A stretch of 64,000 nucleotides of DNA from Chloroflexota bacterium (GCA_029262675.1 JAJCYW010000010.1:62001-126000), one strand, 5' to 3'; counted from the first letter of the stretch, positions 50,286-61,147 are shown. Made by a program: numbers and translations. Notes: generated by a model not told the origin, from the sequence alone.

Positions 50286-50900
50286 TCACTGCCATGCCCA
50301 TACACAACAGAGTCCAGCCTCAATTTGGAGGATGACGGCAGCATCACGAGCATCGATCTCGCCGTCCCCATACACGTCGCCGGGTCTCTCGCATGGCAAC
50401 GACTGAATTAGAGCCGCGTCGAATTGCAGAACCAGGGCGGCGTCCATGCTGTTGACGGTACCGTCACAGTTCGCGTCGCCGGGTGGTGTGGCGAAGATGA
50501 TAGCGACCATCGCTACGTCCGGGTGGCCACGCAGTTTCTCCACCCCAGTCTCCGTAATGTGTCCAAGCAGAGCCGTAGTTACGCGGAATTGATATGTCAG
50601 GGTGAAATCGGACGGGGTTAGCTTCTCTAGGACCCGGTCTTGGACCGCCGCCACCCGCCGTCTGTACTCGTCCAAGGCGGTCGGATCATGCAGACCTGGC
50701 GGCGGAGTCGCGACCGCCACTAGGTTGATAATCACGTCCGCTTCTGAACTCTTCTGCAGCGCTACCAGTACGGCGGGCTGGATTATGCCGCCCGTTTCCT
50801 CTGCCTGTGCCGGGCTGCCATAGCGGCCTGCTAACAGCAATACACCGACGGCGAGCAGCACAGCCAAGACGATGAGAATGGGGAATCCGCGAGTGTTCAT
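50286..50900 (-). CDS. Secreted protein with dockerin and possible I9-like domain
   Basis: 204 aa. Membrane-spanning signal (about 8-25). Residues ~45-135 show SSEADVIINLVAV, then TYQFRVTTALLGHITETGVEKLRGHPDVAMV, the layout of inhibitor-I9/subtilase propeptide-like domains (RFHALLN..AGV..L..HP.V in the family). Dockerin at about 140-200 (Ca loops DANCDGTVNSMDA and DVYGDGEIDARDA). It could inhibit or target a protease at the surface; no protease gene is adjacent. Overlaps the 50897 gene (ATGA). Confidence 0.62.
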   Translation of the reverse strand: MNTRGFPILIVLAVLLAVGVLLLAGRYGSPAQAEETGGIIQPAVLVALQKSSEADVIINLVAVATPPPGLHDPTALDEYRRRVAAVQDRVLEKLTPSDFTLTYQFRVTTALLGHITETGVEKLRGHPDVAMVAIIFATPPGDANCDGTVNSMDAALVLQFDAALIQSLPCERPGDVYGDGEIDARDAAVILQIEAGLCCVWAWQ

Positions 50901-51505
50901 CGGCAGCTAGTCCTTCCTGTGAAACGGGTGGCAGCGCCCGCGCAGAGGAGCGCAGCACCAACAAGCGCGAACGCGATCAACGCGGGAGCTACGGGCGAAC
51001 CAGCGTCAGCCATCGGACCGCCGCCGCCCGCCTGCGGGAGGTCATCAAAGACACCATGTCTGTGCTCGTAAGAGACATCATTCACTCGCGGAGTGGCGAT
51101 CAGCAGTGGTCGGAGGATCGGCCCCCCTGCTCCTGGGTAGAGGCGCAAATTGAGAAAGGTGTAACTACCCAAATTGGGCGCGGTAAAGATAACCGTCACG
51201 TCCGTCAGTACGTCCGGATTTCCACTCACAGGGAGATTCGTGAAGCGGAACGAACCGTTCGCGGCCAACGGCTCGTCGATACCTAGCTCAGGAATAGCGA
51301 TTCGCCCATCCGTGACCGGCTCCTTTGTCTCGTCAACAACGTAGCCATCGACGATGGTTTGGTAAACAAGGCGGTACGCCGTTCCGGTGAGGGTCGCAGA
51401 GGCGGGAGTGGTCTCCTGGGCCGCAGTCGAGCCTGTGCTGGCCACGCCGCTGGCAAGCAGCAGCAGAGCTGCGACGATTACGAGTGGAAGTCCGCGCTTG
51501 TTCAT
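50897..51505 (-). CDS. Secreted beta-domain protein with LPxxG-type membrane anchor
   Basis: 202 aa from the ATG at 51505. Signal peptide 1-30; a beta-rich domain with AYRLVYQTIVDGYVVDE and FRFTNLPVSGNPDV resembling a prealbumin-like (SpaA/Cna-B-type) fold; then DLPQAGGGGP, a transmembrane helix and an Arg-rich end. Fits surface anchoring; partner or ligand unknown. Confidence 0.62.
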   Translation of the reverse strand: MNKRGLPLVIVAALLLLASGVASTGSTAAQETTPASATLTGTAYRLVYQTIVDGYVVDETKEPVTDGRIAIPELGIDEPLAANGSFRFTNLPVSGNPDVLTDVTVIFTAPNLGSYTFLNLRLYPGAGGPILRPLLIATPRVNDVSYEHRHGVFDDLPQAGGGGPMADAGSPVAPALIAFALVGAALLCAGAATRFTGRTSCR

Positions 51506-51637
51506 GGAACACCGCCTTCGCTCGGCCATTGTACACCCGCACGGCCGCGCTGTCGCGTCTCAGGATTGTATGTATTCTCGCTGGCAGGAAGCGCGGCTGA
51601 ACGCCTGAATGGTATCTAACATACGACTCTCCCTCCG

Positions 51638-51666
51638 TTGGCCGCTATTTCGCTTCCTGCTATACT
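51638..51666 (+). promoter_or_regulatory. Promoter of ilvE
   Basis: TTGGCC (51638-51643), a 17-bp spacer and TATACT (51661-51666), about 39 bp before the ilvE start. Confidence 0.55.
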
Positions 51667-51704
51667 GGCAGCCACTCATCGTCCCGCTGTGAAGGAGCGT
51701 TCTT

Positions 51705-52676
51705 ATGTCCGCGCGAATGGCCTATTTCCAGGGCGAGATCATGCCGCTGGAGGACGCGAAGGTCAGCATCATGACCCACGCGTTCCTGTACGGCACCGCC
51801 TGTTTCGAGGGCATCCGCGGCAACTGGAACGAGGACGATGGCAACGTCTACGTCTTCCGCACACTGGAGCACTACCAGCGACTCCGCATGAGCGGTCGCA
51901 TCCTCCGCATCGACCTGGCGCTGAGTGACGAGAAGCTCTGCGAGATCACGCACGACCTGGTCGCCCGCAGCGGCTACCACGAAGACGTCTACATCCGGCC
52001 GATCGCCTACAAGAGCGAGGAGCTGATCGGCCCGCGAATGCACAACGTCGCGGACGACTTCCTCGTGTTCGTGATGCCGTTCGGCGACTACCTGGACGCC
52101 GACGCCGGCATCCGCTGCATGACGTCGACGTGGCGCCGCGTCGACGACCTCGGCATACCGGCGCGCGCCAAGGTCAACGGGCTCTACGTCAACTCCGCGC
52201 TGGCCAAGACCGAAGCGCAGGAGAACGGCTTCGATGAAGCGATCATGCTCGACGACCGCGGCCACGTCTCGGAGGGCAGCGGCGAGAACATCGTTATCGT
52301 CCGCAACGGCAAGCTCGTCACGCCGCCCGTGGCCGACAACGTTCTGGAAGGCATCACGCTCAGCTCGGTGATCCAGATCGCCCGCGACGAACTCGGCCTC
52401 GAGACCGTCGAGCGGTCGATCGACCGCAGCGAGCTCTACGTCGCTGACGAGTGCTTCATGACGGGCACGGCCGCGCACGTCACCGCCGTGATCGAGGTCG
52501 ACCGGCGGCCGGTCGGCAGCGGCGCCCCCGGCGAGCTGACGCGCAAGCTGCAGCAGCTCTACCGTGACGCGATCCGGGGCAAGAACCCCACGTACGCCCA
52601 CTGGGCGACCGCGGTGACGCCTCAGGCCGCTAGCGATGCGACGGGCGCGACTGCCAGGAGCGAAAGCCTGGCGTGA
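51705..52676 (+). CDS. ilvE: Branched-chain amino-acid aminotransferase
   Basis: 323 aa, AAGGAG before ATG 51705. Class IV PLP aminotransferase: GTACFEGIRGNW, PLP lysine in ARAKVNGLY, and the EGSGENIVIV and GITLSSVIQIA segments binding phosphate. Last step of Ile, Leu and Val synthesis, reversible. Begins a coupled row: its stop overlaps the next start. Confidence 0.95.
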   Translation: MSARMAYFQGEIMPLEDAKVSIMTHAFLYGTACFEGIRGNWNEDDGNVYVFRTLEHYQRLRMSGRILRIDLALSDEKLCEITHDLVARSGYHEDVYIRPIAYKSEELIGPRMHNVADDFLVFVMPFGDYLDADAGIRCMTSTWRRVDDLGIPARAKVNGLYVNSALAKTEAQENGFDEAIMLDDRGHVSEGSGENIVIVRNGKLVTPPVADNVLEGITLSSVIQIARDELGLETVERSIDRSELYVADECFMTGTAAHVTAVIEVDRRPVGSGAPGELTRKLQQLYRDAIRGKNPTYAHWATAVTPQAASDATGATARSESLA

Positions 52677-53557
52677 TCTCCGAACTGCACCCGAACCGGG
52701 GCATGGGCGTGCTCGTCGGAGGCGCGCTCACCGTCTGGTGTTTCGTCTTCTCGGCGGCGCTCGTCTGGCGCGGAGTCACGCAGCCGGTCGACCTGCCAGC
52801 TGTGGGCTCGCACGTCGCCGCGACGATGTTCTTCGGTCTCGGCTGCCTCTTCGCCTATTGGACGTATAGCTGCCTCACAATGCGCTACTACCTGGACCGC
52901 AACGGGCTGACTATCCACTGGGGCGACATCCGGCAGCTCATCCCCATGGACCGCATCCAAAAACTGGTGCCGGGCCGCGAGTTGCCTAACCCGAAGATTA
53001 CGGGCGTTAGCTGGCTGGGCCACCATGTCGGCCACGGCGAGGCCGGTGACCTCGGCAACGTGCTGTTCTACGCCACGCATCGTTCCAACGACGAGCTGCT
53101 CTACGTGGTCACGGAGCAGCAGGCCTACGCGATTTCGGTCGACGATGAGGTGCGATTCGCGGAGGAGTTGCAGGGGCATCAACAGTTAGGCCAGGTCGTG
53201 TCGTTGCCGCAGGTGACGGAGCGCCACTTCGTCTCCAGCCTGCCGTTCTGGCACGACCCGCTGGCGCAACTGCTGGCGCTGGGAGCGGTACTGGCCAGCG
53301 CGGTGACGCTGGGGTACGTCTTCCACCAGTATCCCGGACTGCCGGAGAGCATCCCGTTCCCGTTCGCCTCGTTGGGATTCGGAGAGAAGCGAGAGCTGCT
53401 GAGCATACCCGTCACCGGACTCGGCCTGCTGGCGGTGAACCTCGTGCTCGGCTTCGCGCTCCACGCCGTCGACCGCGCTGTAGGCTACTTGCTCTTCCTG
53501 GCCGCCATTGGTAGCCAGATTACACTTCTTGCCGCCGCCATCATCACGCTGAACTAG
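52673..53557 (+). CDS. Membrane protein with bacterial PH-like domain
   Basis: 294 aa from a GTG overlapping the ilvE stop. Two N-terminal helices, a soluble part with YYLDRNGLTIHWGDIRQLIPMDRIQKL as in bPH domains, then three C-terminal helices. Role unknown; coupling to ilvE is probably incidental. Confidence 0.7.
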   Translation: MISELHPNRGMGVLVGGALTVWCFVFSAALVWRGVTQPVDLPAVGSHVAATMFFGLGCLFAYWTYSCLTMRYYLDRNGLTIHWGDIRQLIPMDRIQKLVPGRELPNPKITGVSWLGHHVGHGEAGDLGNVLFYATHRSNDELLYVVTEQQAYAISVDDEVRFAEELQGHQQLGQVVSLPQVTERHFVSSLPFWHDPLAQLLALGAVLASAVTLGYVFHQYPGLPESIPFPFASLGFGEKRELLSIPVTGLGLLAVNLVLGFALHAVDRAVGYLLFLAAIGSQITLLAAAIITLN

Positions 53558-54045
53558 TGCTGCCGCTAGCGCACATCGCATCCGCGCTGGTCGCCAACAA
53601 GCTGGCCGGCGTCATGGCCGACGTCGATGACGGCCCGGCGCCCGCGGTACTCGGGGCGCTCCTGCCGGACGCTATCGATAAGTCGCTGGCCTGGGTATTC
53701 CGCGTCGCGCCGGTTGCGCGCTACGCCGGACACACGCTCATCGCCGTGGCGGCCGCGGGCATCGCCGGAGCCGCGCTGAAGGACGGTCGCTGGGGGCGGG
53801 CGCTTGCCGTCGCATACGGGGTTCACCTGCTGGGCGACCTCTGGCAGCACGGGCACGTGCCGTGGCTGATGCCGTTCAAACGCTACGAAGAAGAGAGCGA
53901 ACCGTGGGCCGTCCGACTTGACAAAGCGACACTCGTTCTCGAAGTCGTGGGCGCGGCCGTGATCGCCGTCTATGCGCGGGACTACGCCCGCGAGCGCGAC
54001 GGCGCGCGTGGCCAACGTGTGGAAACGCGCGAGCAGTCTGGCTAA
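53557..54045 (+). CDS. Membrane protein with DUF457-like histidine/aspartate pattern
   Basis: 162 aa from GTG 53557, one base overlapping the previous stop. Three or four hydrophobic segments with AHIASALV, LLPDAIDKSLAW, GHTLIAV and GVHLLGDLWQHGH; these His/Asp positions parallel the metal-hydrolase-like YdjM/DUF457 family also present at 35538-36044. Confidence 0.62.
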   Translation: MLPLAHIASALVANKLAGVMADVDDGPAPAVLGALLPDAIDKSLAWVFRVAPVARYAGHTLIAVAAAGIAGAALKDGRWGRALAVAYGVHLLGDLWQHGHVPWLMPFKRYEEESEPWAVRLDKATLVLEVVGAAVIAVYARDYARERDGARGQRVETREQSG

Positions 54046-54057
54046 GGATTACGCTGG

Positions 54058-54086
54058 TTGACAGTGTGCATTATGACCAGTACACT
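54058..54086 (+). promoter_or_regulatory. Promoter of the ilv-leu operon
   Basis: TTGACA (54058-54063), a 17-bp spacer and TACACT (54081-54086). Transcription would begin near 54093, just before the T-box. Confidence 0.75.
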
Positions 54087-54103
54087 ACATCTCGATACTG
54101 AAA

Positions 54104-54335
54104 GGCTGTGAAGGGGAATAGTAAGAGCCGTACCAGCCGAAGAGAGCCGGTGATGCTGCGAATCCGGCGCTGAGAACGCTCCCAACTCACCCCAGAGCCA
54201 TCGGGCTGAAGTTGGTAGGTCCGACCGGGTGCGCCCGTTACAGCGTAGTAGAGAGGTCCGGTTAGCGCCGGGCAAGAAGGGTGGTACCGTCCTGTCCCCA
54301 CGGGATCCCTTCGCGGGGACGGGGCGTTATTGATC
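54104..54335 (+). promoter_or_regulatory. T-box riboswitch, probable tRNA-Leu specifier
   Basis: Stem I base GGCT/AGCC with GGGG/CCCC (54104-54116 with 54190-54199), GGAATAGTAAG on the 5' side, apical AGAGAGCCGG..AATCCGGC, specifier CTC at 54186-54188 (AACTCACC), and the T-box AGGGTGGTACCG at 54278-54289. It is followed by a terminator stem CGTCCTGTCCCC/GGGGACGGGGCG (54288-54326) with TTATTG. Uncharged tRNA-Leu should stabilise the antiterminator and raise expression. Confidence 0.9.
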
Positions 54336-54350
54336 TACGGAAGAACAGAT

Positions 54351-54497
54351 ATGAATATGGACAAGAGCGCACGGCTTTTGGAGGTGCACCCGGTTTCCCT
54401 TGCGGGAAACCGTGCCGTATCCGTGTCTCCTCGCGCCCTCGGCCTTATCGGGCTGCTGGGCGTCGGCCTGCTTGTGCAGGTCGGCCTGCTACTGTGA
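54351..54497 (+). CDS. Leu/Val-rich leader peptide of the ilv operon
   Basis: 48 aa from ATG 54351 with GGAAG 8 bp upstream. The last 20 residues are ALGLIGLLGVGLLVQVGLLL, stopping at TGA 54497. This is the form of ribosome-mediated attenuation peptides: when charged Leu/Val/Ile tRNAs are short, the ribosome stalls and favours read-through. A small in-frame hairpin lies at 54391-54412. It is followed by the attenuator at 54499-54564 and by ilvB. Confidence 0.8.
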   Translation: MNMDKSARLLEVHPVSLAGNRAVSVSPRALGLIGLLGVGLLVQVGLLL

Positions 54498-54498
54498 G

Positions 54499-54570
54499 GT
54501 TCTCGGACAGAATCTAACCCGACACCAACTGTCCCAGAACCGGCCCCGATCAAATCGGGGCCGGAGCGTT
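54499..54570 (+). terminator. Attenuator of the ilv operon
   Basis: Stem A GTTCTCGGACAG/CTGTCCCAGAAC (54499-54510 with 54529-54540) is immediately followed by terminator stem CCGGCCCCGAT/ATCGGGGCCGG (54540-54564) and AGCGTTAC. The T-tract is weak, so strength is uncertain. Confidence 0.65.
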
Positions 54571-54607
54571 ACTAGGACATCACAAAGAACACTGGAGGAA
54601 CGGACAG

Positions 54608-56320
54608 ATGAAATTAACAGGGGCACAAATCGTTATGGAATGCCTCGCCCGCGAGGGGGTCGAGTTCATCTTCGGCTATCCGGGCGGAGCAAACCTGCCG
54701 CTCTACGACACCCTGCCGCAGTATCCGAAGATCCGCCACATCTCCGTGCGGCACGAGCAGGCCGCCGCGCATGCGGCCGACGCCTACTCCCGCGTTACGG
54801 GGAAGGCAGGCGTCTGCTGGGCAACGTCCGGCCCGGGCGCGACGAACCTGGTGACCGGCATCGCGAACGCTTGGATGGACTCCGTCCCGCTCGTCTGCGT
54901 GACCGGCTCCGTCGTCTCGTGGCTGATCGGCCGTGACGGCTTTCAGGAGGCCGACATCACCGGCATCACCCTGCCGATCACGAAGCAAAACTACCTCGTG
55001 CTGGACGTTGACGACCTGGCGCAGACGATGCGGGAGGCGTTCCACGTCGCCACGACGGGCAGGCCGGGGCCGGTGCTGATCGATATCCCGCGTGACATTC
55101 AGCAGCAGGAAACGGAGTTCACCTACCCGGAGACGGTCGACATTCCCAGCTACAAGCCGGTGGCGAAGGGCCATTCTGGGCAGATCCAGAAGGCGGCGCA
55201 ACTGATCAAGGAGGCAGAGCGTCCGCTGATCCTCGCGGGCCACGGCGTCATCATCTCGCAGGCCTACGATGAACTGAAGGAGCTGGCGGAGCGGGCGCAC
55301 ATCCCCGTGATCTGCACGCTGCTCGGACTCGGCGGCTTCCCAGGCTCGCATGAGCTGTTCATGGGTATGCCCGGCATGCACGGCATGTACTGGAACAACA
55401 TGGCGATCGGCGACGCCGACCTGGTGATAGGCATCGGAATGCGCTTCGACGATCGCGTCACCGGCCGGCTCAAGGACTTCGCCTCGAACGCGAAGATCGT
55501 CCACATCGATATCGACCCTGCGGAGATCGGAAAGAACGTCAAGACCGCTGTGCCCATCGTCGGCGACGTAAAGGCGGTGCTTCAGGAGCTAAACCCGTTG
55601 GTGGAGCCGGCGCGCCACGAAGAGTGGATGGCGCACATCCAGAAGATCCGCGAAGAGCATCCGTCGATCGCGATTCCCAACGTGAAGAAGATACTGCCGC
55701 AGTACGTGATTCAGCAGGTCTACGAACAGTCCGGCAAGGACGCCTACTTCGTCACGGGAGTCGGCCAGCATCAGATGTGGGCGGCGCAGTACTTCTGGCA
55801 AGACAACCCGGCCAGCTTCATCACGTCCGGCGGGCTCGGCACGATGGGGTTCGAGGTGCCGGCGGCGATAGGCGCGCAGTTCGCGCGGCCGAAGAACTTG
55901 GTCTGGTCGATCGCGGGCGACGGCGGCTTCCAGATGACGCTGCAGGAGCTGGCGACAATCGCCGAGTACGAGTTGCCGATCAAGTTCGCGATCATCAATA
56001 ACAACTTCCTGGGCATGGTGCGCCAGTGGCAGCACATGTACTACGAAGACAACTTGCAGTCCGTCAAGATGCTTCAGCCGGACTTCGTCAGGCTGGCGGA
56101 AGCCTTCGGCATCGCAGGTATGCGCGTCTCCGAGAAGGAAGACGTGATTCCGGCGATCGAGAAGGCGATCCGGCACCCCGGCGCTGTTGTGATCGACTTC
56201 GAAGTCGAGCAGCACGAGGACCTCTTTCCGGCCATGCCGCCCGGTGCGGCGCTGGCGGAGACGGTGGACCAGCCCAAGTTCGAAGAGGCGCGCGAGCCGA
56301 AGAAAGTGGGGACACGATGA
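54608..56320 (+). CDS. ilvB: Acetolactate synthase large subunit
   Basis: 570 aa, GGAGGAA upstream. TPP enzyme: catalytic Glu50 in RHEQAAAHAADAYSR, FAD-region motifs, and the TPP/Mg motif GDGGFQMTLQELATI with NN at the end. Condenses pyruvates to 2-acetolactate, first step of Val/Leu (and Ile with 2-ketobutyrate). Overlaps ilvN by 4 bp. Confidence 0.97.
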   Translation: MKLTGAQIVMECLAREGVEFIFGYPGGANLPLYDTLPQYPKIRHISVRHEQAAAHAADAYSRVTGKAGVCWATSGPGATNLVTGIANAWMDSVPLVCVTGSVVSWLIGRDGFQEADITGITLPITKQNYLVLDVDDLAQTMREAFHVATTGRPGPVLIDIPRDIQQQETEFTYPETVDIPSYKPVAKGHSGQIQKAAQLIKEAERPLILAGHGVIISQAYDELKELAERAHIPVICTLLGLGGFPGSHELFMGMPGMHGMYWNNMAIGDADLVIGIGMRFDDRVTGRLKDFASNAKIVHIDIDPAEIGKNVKTAVPIVGDVKAVLQELNPLVEPARHEEWMAHIQKIREEHPSIAIPNVKKILPQYVIQQVYEQSGKDAYFVTGVGQHQMWAAQYFWQDNPASFITSGGLGTMGFEVPAAIGAQFARPKNLVWSIAGDGGFQMTLQELATIAEYELPIKFAIINNNFLGMVRQWQHMYYEDNLQSVKMLQPDFVRLAEAFGIAGMRVSEKEDVIPAIEKAIRHPGAVVIDFEVEQHEDLFPAMPPGAALAETVDQPKFEEAREPKKVGTR

Positions 56321-56886
56321 CCACCCATACTATCGTCGCACTGGTCGAAAACCGTCCGGGCGTCCTGAATCGCATCGCCAGCAAGTGGCGCCAGCGCGGC
56401 TTCAACATCGAGAGCCTCGCCGTCGGCCACAGCGAGGTGCCGGGGCTGTCACGGATGACGTTCACCGTCGACGGCACGACGACGGACGTCGACCAGGTCA
56501 GCAAGCAGATGTACAAGGTAATCGAGGTCGTCAAGGTCGCCGACCTCACCGAGCACGACATGGTTCACCGCGAGCTGGCGCTGGTCAAGGTGACGGCCGC
56601 TCCCAAGGATCGCGGCGGCATCTTGGAGATCGTCGACATCTTCCGCGCCAAGATCGTCGATGTAGCGACAGAGACGGTTATCGTCGAGGTCACCGGCACG
56701 GAGGACAAGGTCGATGCGTTCCTGGAGATGGTTCGGCCGTTTGGCATCAAGGAGCTGGTGCGCACCGGCCGCATCGCGATGGCGCGCGGCGGCATCACGC
56801 CGATGGCTGTCGAGGGCGTGAAGGGTGAGGAGCACCGCTATCGCCCGGCCGGGGAAGGTAAAGCAAAAGTAGGGACGCTGATCTAA
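56317..56886 (+). CDS. ilvN: Acetolactate synthase small (regulatory) subunit
   Basis: 189 aa from ATG 56317. N-terminal ACT domain (TIVALVENRPGVLNRIASKW), then the ALS small-subunit C-terminal domain. Valine-binding regulator that stabilises IlvB; the coupled start ensures matched synthesis. Confidence 0.95.
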   Translation: MTTHTIVALVENRPGVLNRIASKWRQRGFNIESLAVGHSEVPGLSRMTFTVDGTTTDVDQVSKQMYKVIEVVKVADLTEHDMVHRELALVKVTAAPKDRGGILEIVDIFRAKIVDVATETVIVEVTGTEDKVDAFLEMVRPFGIKELVRTGRIAMARGGITPMAVEGVKGEEHRYRPAGEGKAKVGTLI

Positions 56887-56931
56887 CAACCGGATCGAAC
56901 GGCTAGGAGACTAGCTGGATAAGGAGCACCA

Positions 56932-57924
56932 ATGGAAATCTACTACGAGAAGGACGCGGACCTGGAACTGCTCAAGGACAAGACGATCGGCATCGTCGGG
57001 TACGGCAGCCAGGGCCACGCGCACGCATTGAACCTGAAGGACAGCGGCCTCAACGTCGTTGTTGGCCTCTACTCCGGTTCCAAGAGCTGGAAGGCGGCCG
57101 AGGACGCCGGGCTGCGCGTCGGCACGGTAGCCGACGTGGCCAGCGAGTCCGATGTGGTCATGATCCTGCTGCCGGACCAGGTGCAGAGCGAGGTCTACCA
57201 CAAGGAGATCGAGCAGGGGCTTTCGGCGGGCAACATGCTGATGTTCGCGCACGGCTTCAATATCCATTTCAACCAGATCCAGCCGCCGCCTGACGTAGAC
57301 GTGACGATGATCGCGCCGAAGGGCCCCGGCCACATGCTCCGCACGCTCTACGAAGATGGCATTGGCATGCCGGCGCTGGTCGCCGTCCACCAGAACGCCA
57401 CCGAGCTCGCCAAGCAGCTTGCGCTTGCCTACGCCAAGGGCATCGGCTGCGCCCGCGCTGGCGTACTAACGACGACGTTCCAGGAAGAGACTGAGACGGA
57501 CCTCTTCGGCGAACAGACGGTGCTCTGCGGCGGTGTCACCGCGCTGATCAAGACGGCCTTTGAGACGCTAGTCGAGGCCGGTTACCAGCCCGAAGTTGCC
57601 TACTTCGAGTGCCTGCACGAACTGAAGCTGCTCGTCGACTTCATCCACGAGGGCGGCATGGCATCGATGCGCTACACGATTAGCGACACGGCCGAGTACG
57701 GCGACTACACACGCGGGCCGCGCGTCATCGACGAGCACGTCCGCAACAACATGCGCCAGATCCTGGGCGAGATCCAGGATGGCAGCTTCGCCCGTGAGTG
57801 GATCCTGGAGAACCAGGCCGGCCGTCCCGGCTTCCTGGCGCAACGCAAGAATAATGCCGAGCACCCCATCGAGCAGGTAGGGGCGGAGCTTCGCGGCATG
57901 ATGAGCTGGCTAAAGAAGGACTAG
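56932..57924 (+). CDS. ilvC: Ketol-acid reductoisomerase
   Basis: 330 aa, class I length. NADPH motif [39 protein letters not shown], and the catalytic [16 protein letters not shown]. Converts acetolactate to dihydroxy-isovalerate. 45 bp after ilvN; same operon. Confidence 0.97.
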   Translation: MEIYYEKDADLELLKDKTIGIVGYGSQGHAHALNLKDSGLNVVVGLYSGSKSWKAAEDAGLRVGTVADVASESDVVMILLPDQVQSEVYHKEIEQGLSAGNMLMFAHGFNIHFNQIQPPPDVDVTMIAPKGPGHMLRTLYEDGIGMPALVAVHQNATELAKQLALAYAKGIGCARAGVLTTTFQEETETDLFGEQTVLCGGVTALIKTAFETLVEAGYQPEVAYFECLHELKLLVDFIHEGGMASMRYTISDTAEYGDYTRGPRVIDEHVRNNMRQILGEIQDGSFAREWILENQAGRPGFLAQRKNNAEHPIEQVGAELRGMMSWLKKD

Positions 57925-57940
57925 GCAGAAGGAACGGATT

Positions 57941-58633
57941 GTGACGGCACAGGCGGAACGACAGGACGAGTTGCGCACGGAACGCACGAAGCTGCGGCGC
58001 GTGCCGGATCGCGGCGCGCACGACTTCGAGACGGTCGCGCGCATCCTCGATGCCGGCGTCTACTGCCACGTCGGCTTCGTCGCGGACGGCCAACCCTACG
58101 TCGTGCCGACCAGCTACGGACGTAACGGTCGCAGCGTGATCATCCACGGCTCGGCCGCCAGCCGCATGGTCACGACGCTGGCGCAGGGCGTTCCGATGTG
58201 CCTGACCGTCACCCACATGGACGGCCTGGTGATGGCGCGCTCGGCGTTCCACAATTCGATGAACTATCGCTCTGTCTTGATCGTCGGCGTCGCGGAGGAG
58301 ATACCGGACAGCGAGAAGATGGACGCGCTGCGAGTCGTAACGGAGCACATCATGCCCGGCCGCTGGGACGAAACGCGTCAGCCCTCGGCGCGTGAGCTGA
58401 AGCTGACGACGCTGCTGCGTCTCGCCATCGACGAAGCGTCCGCCAAGGTCCGTAGCGGCCCGCCAGTCGATGAAGCGGATGACTACGCGCTGCCCGTATG
58501 GGCCGGCGTGCTACCGTTCGCGCTGCAGCCGCGGCCGCCTGTCGCCGACGAGCGGCTCGCGCCCGGAATCGAAGCGCCGCCGCACGTTACGAACTACTCC
58601 CGCCCGAACGCTACGGCGGAAGGAAGCGTGTAG
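57941..58633 (+). CDS. Pyridoxamine 5'-phosphate oxidase-like flavin protein
   Basis: 230 aa from GTG 57941 with AGAAGGAA upstream. FMN-binding split-barrel: YCHVGFVADGQPYVVPTSY, IHGSAASRMV, then VGVAEEIPDSEKMDALRV and MPGRWD. Belongs to the PNPOx-like group often annotated as 5-nitroimidazole or heme/FMN-related; substrate unknown. It sits between ilvC and leuA, where no role in branched-chain synthesis is established. Confidence 0.85.
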   Translation: MTAQAERQDELRTERTKLRRVPDRGAHDFETVARILDAGVYCHVGFVADGQPYVVPTSYGRNGRSVIIHGSAASRMVTTLAQGVPMCLTVTHMDGLVMARSAFHNSMNYRSVLIVGVAEEIPDSEKMDALRVVTEHIMPGRWDETRQPSARELKLTTLLRLAIDEASAKVRSGPPVDEADDYALPVWAGVLPFALQPRPPVADERLAPGIEAPPHVTNYSRPNATAEGSV

Positions 58634-58772
58634 GGTCATGGACAGAACGAAGTCGACGACGTATCACCGGCCTGTGCTCAACCTGCGCGGGCCCTCCGTC
58701 CTGCGTTAACGCGGGACGAGGGGGCCAATCCGGCAACGCGGGAAGAGAAAAGATACGAAAGGCTGAAGCACA

Positions 58773-60323
<1,551 letters not shown>

Positions 60324-60436
60324 TCATGCCAAGGAAGAAAGACGTATACCAAGCGAAAAGCAAGTTGCCAAAGAATACTGGGCATAGTAAAGTAACAGAA
60401 GCGGCGATTGCATACCTGCCGCAAGAGGCTACAGCT

Positions 60437-60715
60437 ATGCCCAGGACGACATTGAGCAGTAAGTATCAGATAACCCTCCCGGCGCGGCTAGTGCGCGAGC
60501 TGGGCCTGCAGCCTGGCGACAAGCTCGCCGTAGAGCTGATAGAGGGGCGTTTGGTGCTGCACCCGCGGCCGAAGGACTGGGTCGCGTATACGGCAGGATC
60601 GATGCCGGGCTACTACGGGAGGACGAAGGAAGAGATAGATGAGTATCTCAAAGAGGTGCGCGGTGACTGGGGCACCTACCTGGACGACGAGGAGGAGACA
60701 TCCGAGAGCGAGTAG
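60437..60715 (+). CDS. AbrB/MazE-type antitoxin-like DNA-binding protein (VapB-like)
   Basis: 92 aa from ATG 60437 (CAAGAGG upstream); an in-frame ATG at 60326 lies at the leuA end and lacks a ribosome site. SpoVT/AbrB swapped-hairpin domain: TTLSSKYQITLPARLVRELGLQPGDKLAVEL. Acidic tail EEETSESE. Paired with a PIN-domain gene immediately downstream; the pair resembles VapBC. Inserted between leuA and the acyl-CoA dehydrogenase gene. Confidence 0.82.
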   Translation: MPRTTLSSKYQITLPARLVRELGLQPGDKLAVELIEGRLVLHPRPKDWVAYTAGSMPGYYGRTKEEIDEYLKEVRGDWGTYLDDEEETSESE

Positions 60716-60726
60716 ACGCCGCGAGG

Positions 60727-61143
60727 CGCATCTGCTTCGACACGAATACGATCATCTACCATCTGCACCGGACCGAGCCGTACCAAGAGATGATCGAAGG
60801 TCTCTTCATCGAGGTTCGGGATGGGCAGAAGCAGGCGTTCGTGTCGGTTGTGACGGAGTTGGAGTTGCTGGTGCGCCCGTTTCGCGAGGGCGATGGCTGG
60901 GAGGCGGAACAGGTTCGCGTCGTATTAGATGGGCCCGGAATGCACGTCGTTGAGATGGACAGAGAGGTTGCGCGCATGAGCGCTCAGATTCGGGCGAAAC
61001 GCGCTCTGTCGCTGGCGGACGCTACGATCGTCGCTACCGCCATGTACGCGAAGTGCGATCTCATCGTCGGTAACGATGCGCGCTGCGCACAACGTGTCCG
61101 CGACATCCCGTACGCGCTATTGGATGAATTGGTGAAGGAATAA
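60727..61143 (+). CDS. PIN-domain (VapC-like) toxin with no canonical start codon
   Basis: The conserved start ICFDTNTIIYHLHR (first catalytic Asp) is in frame from 60727, but no ATG, GTG or TTG precedes it after the in-frame TGA at 60664; the first ATG (60790) would delete that Asp. Other PIN residues are present: Glu in VTELELL, Asp in LSLADATIV and Asp in IVGNDAR. Either a non-standard start (CTG 60667) is used, it is coupled to the antitoxin, or the toxin is silenced. Coordinates start at the first homologous residue. Confidence 0.65.
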   Translation, partial: RICFDTNTIIYHLHRTEPYQEMIEGLFIEVRDGQKQAFVSVVTELELLVRPFREGDGWEAEQVRVVLDGPGMHVVEMDREVARMSAQIRAKRALSLADATIVATAMYAKCDLIVGNDARCAQRVRDIPYALLDELVKE

Positions 61144-61147
61144 GGAC

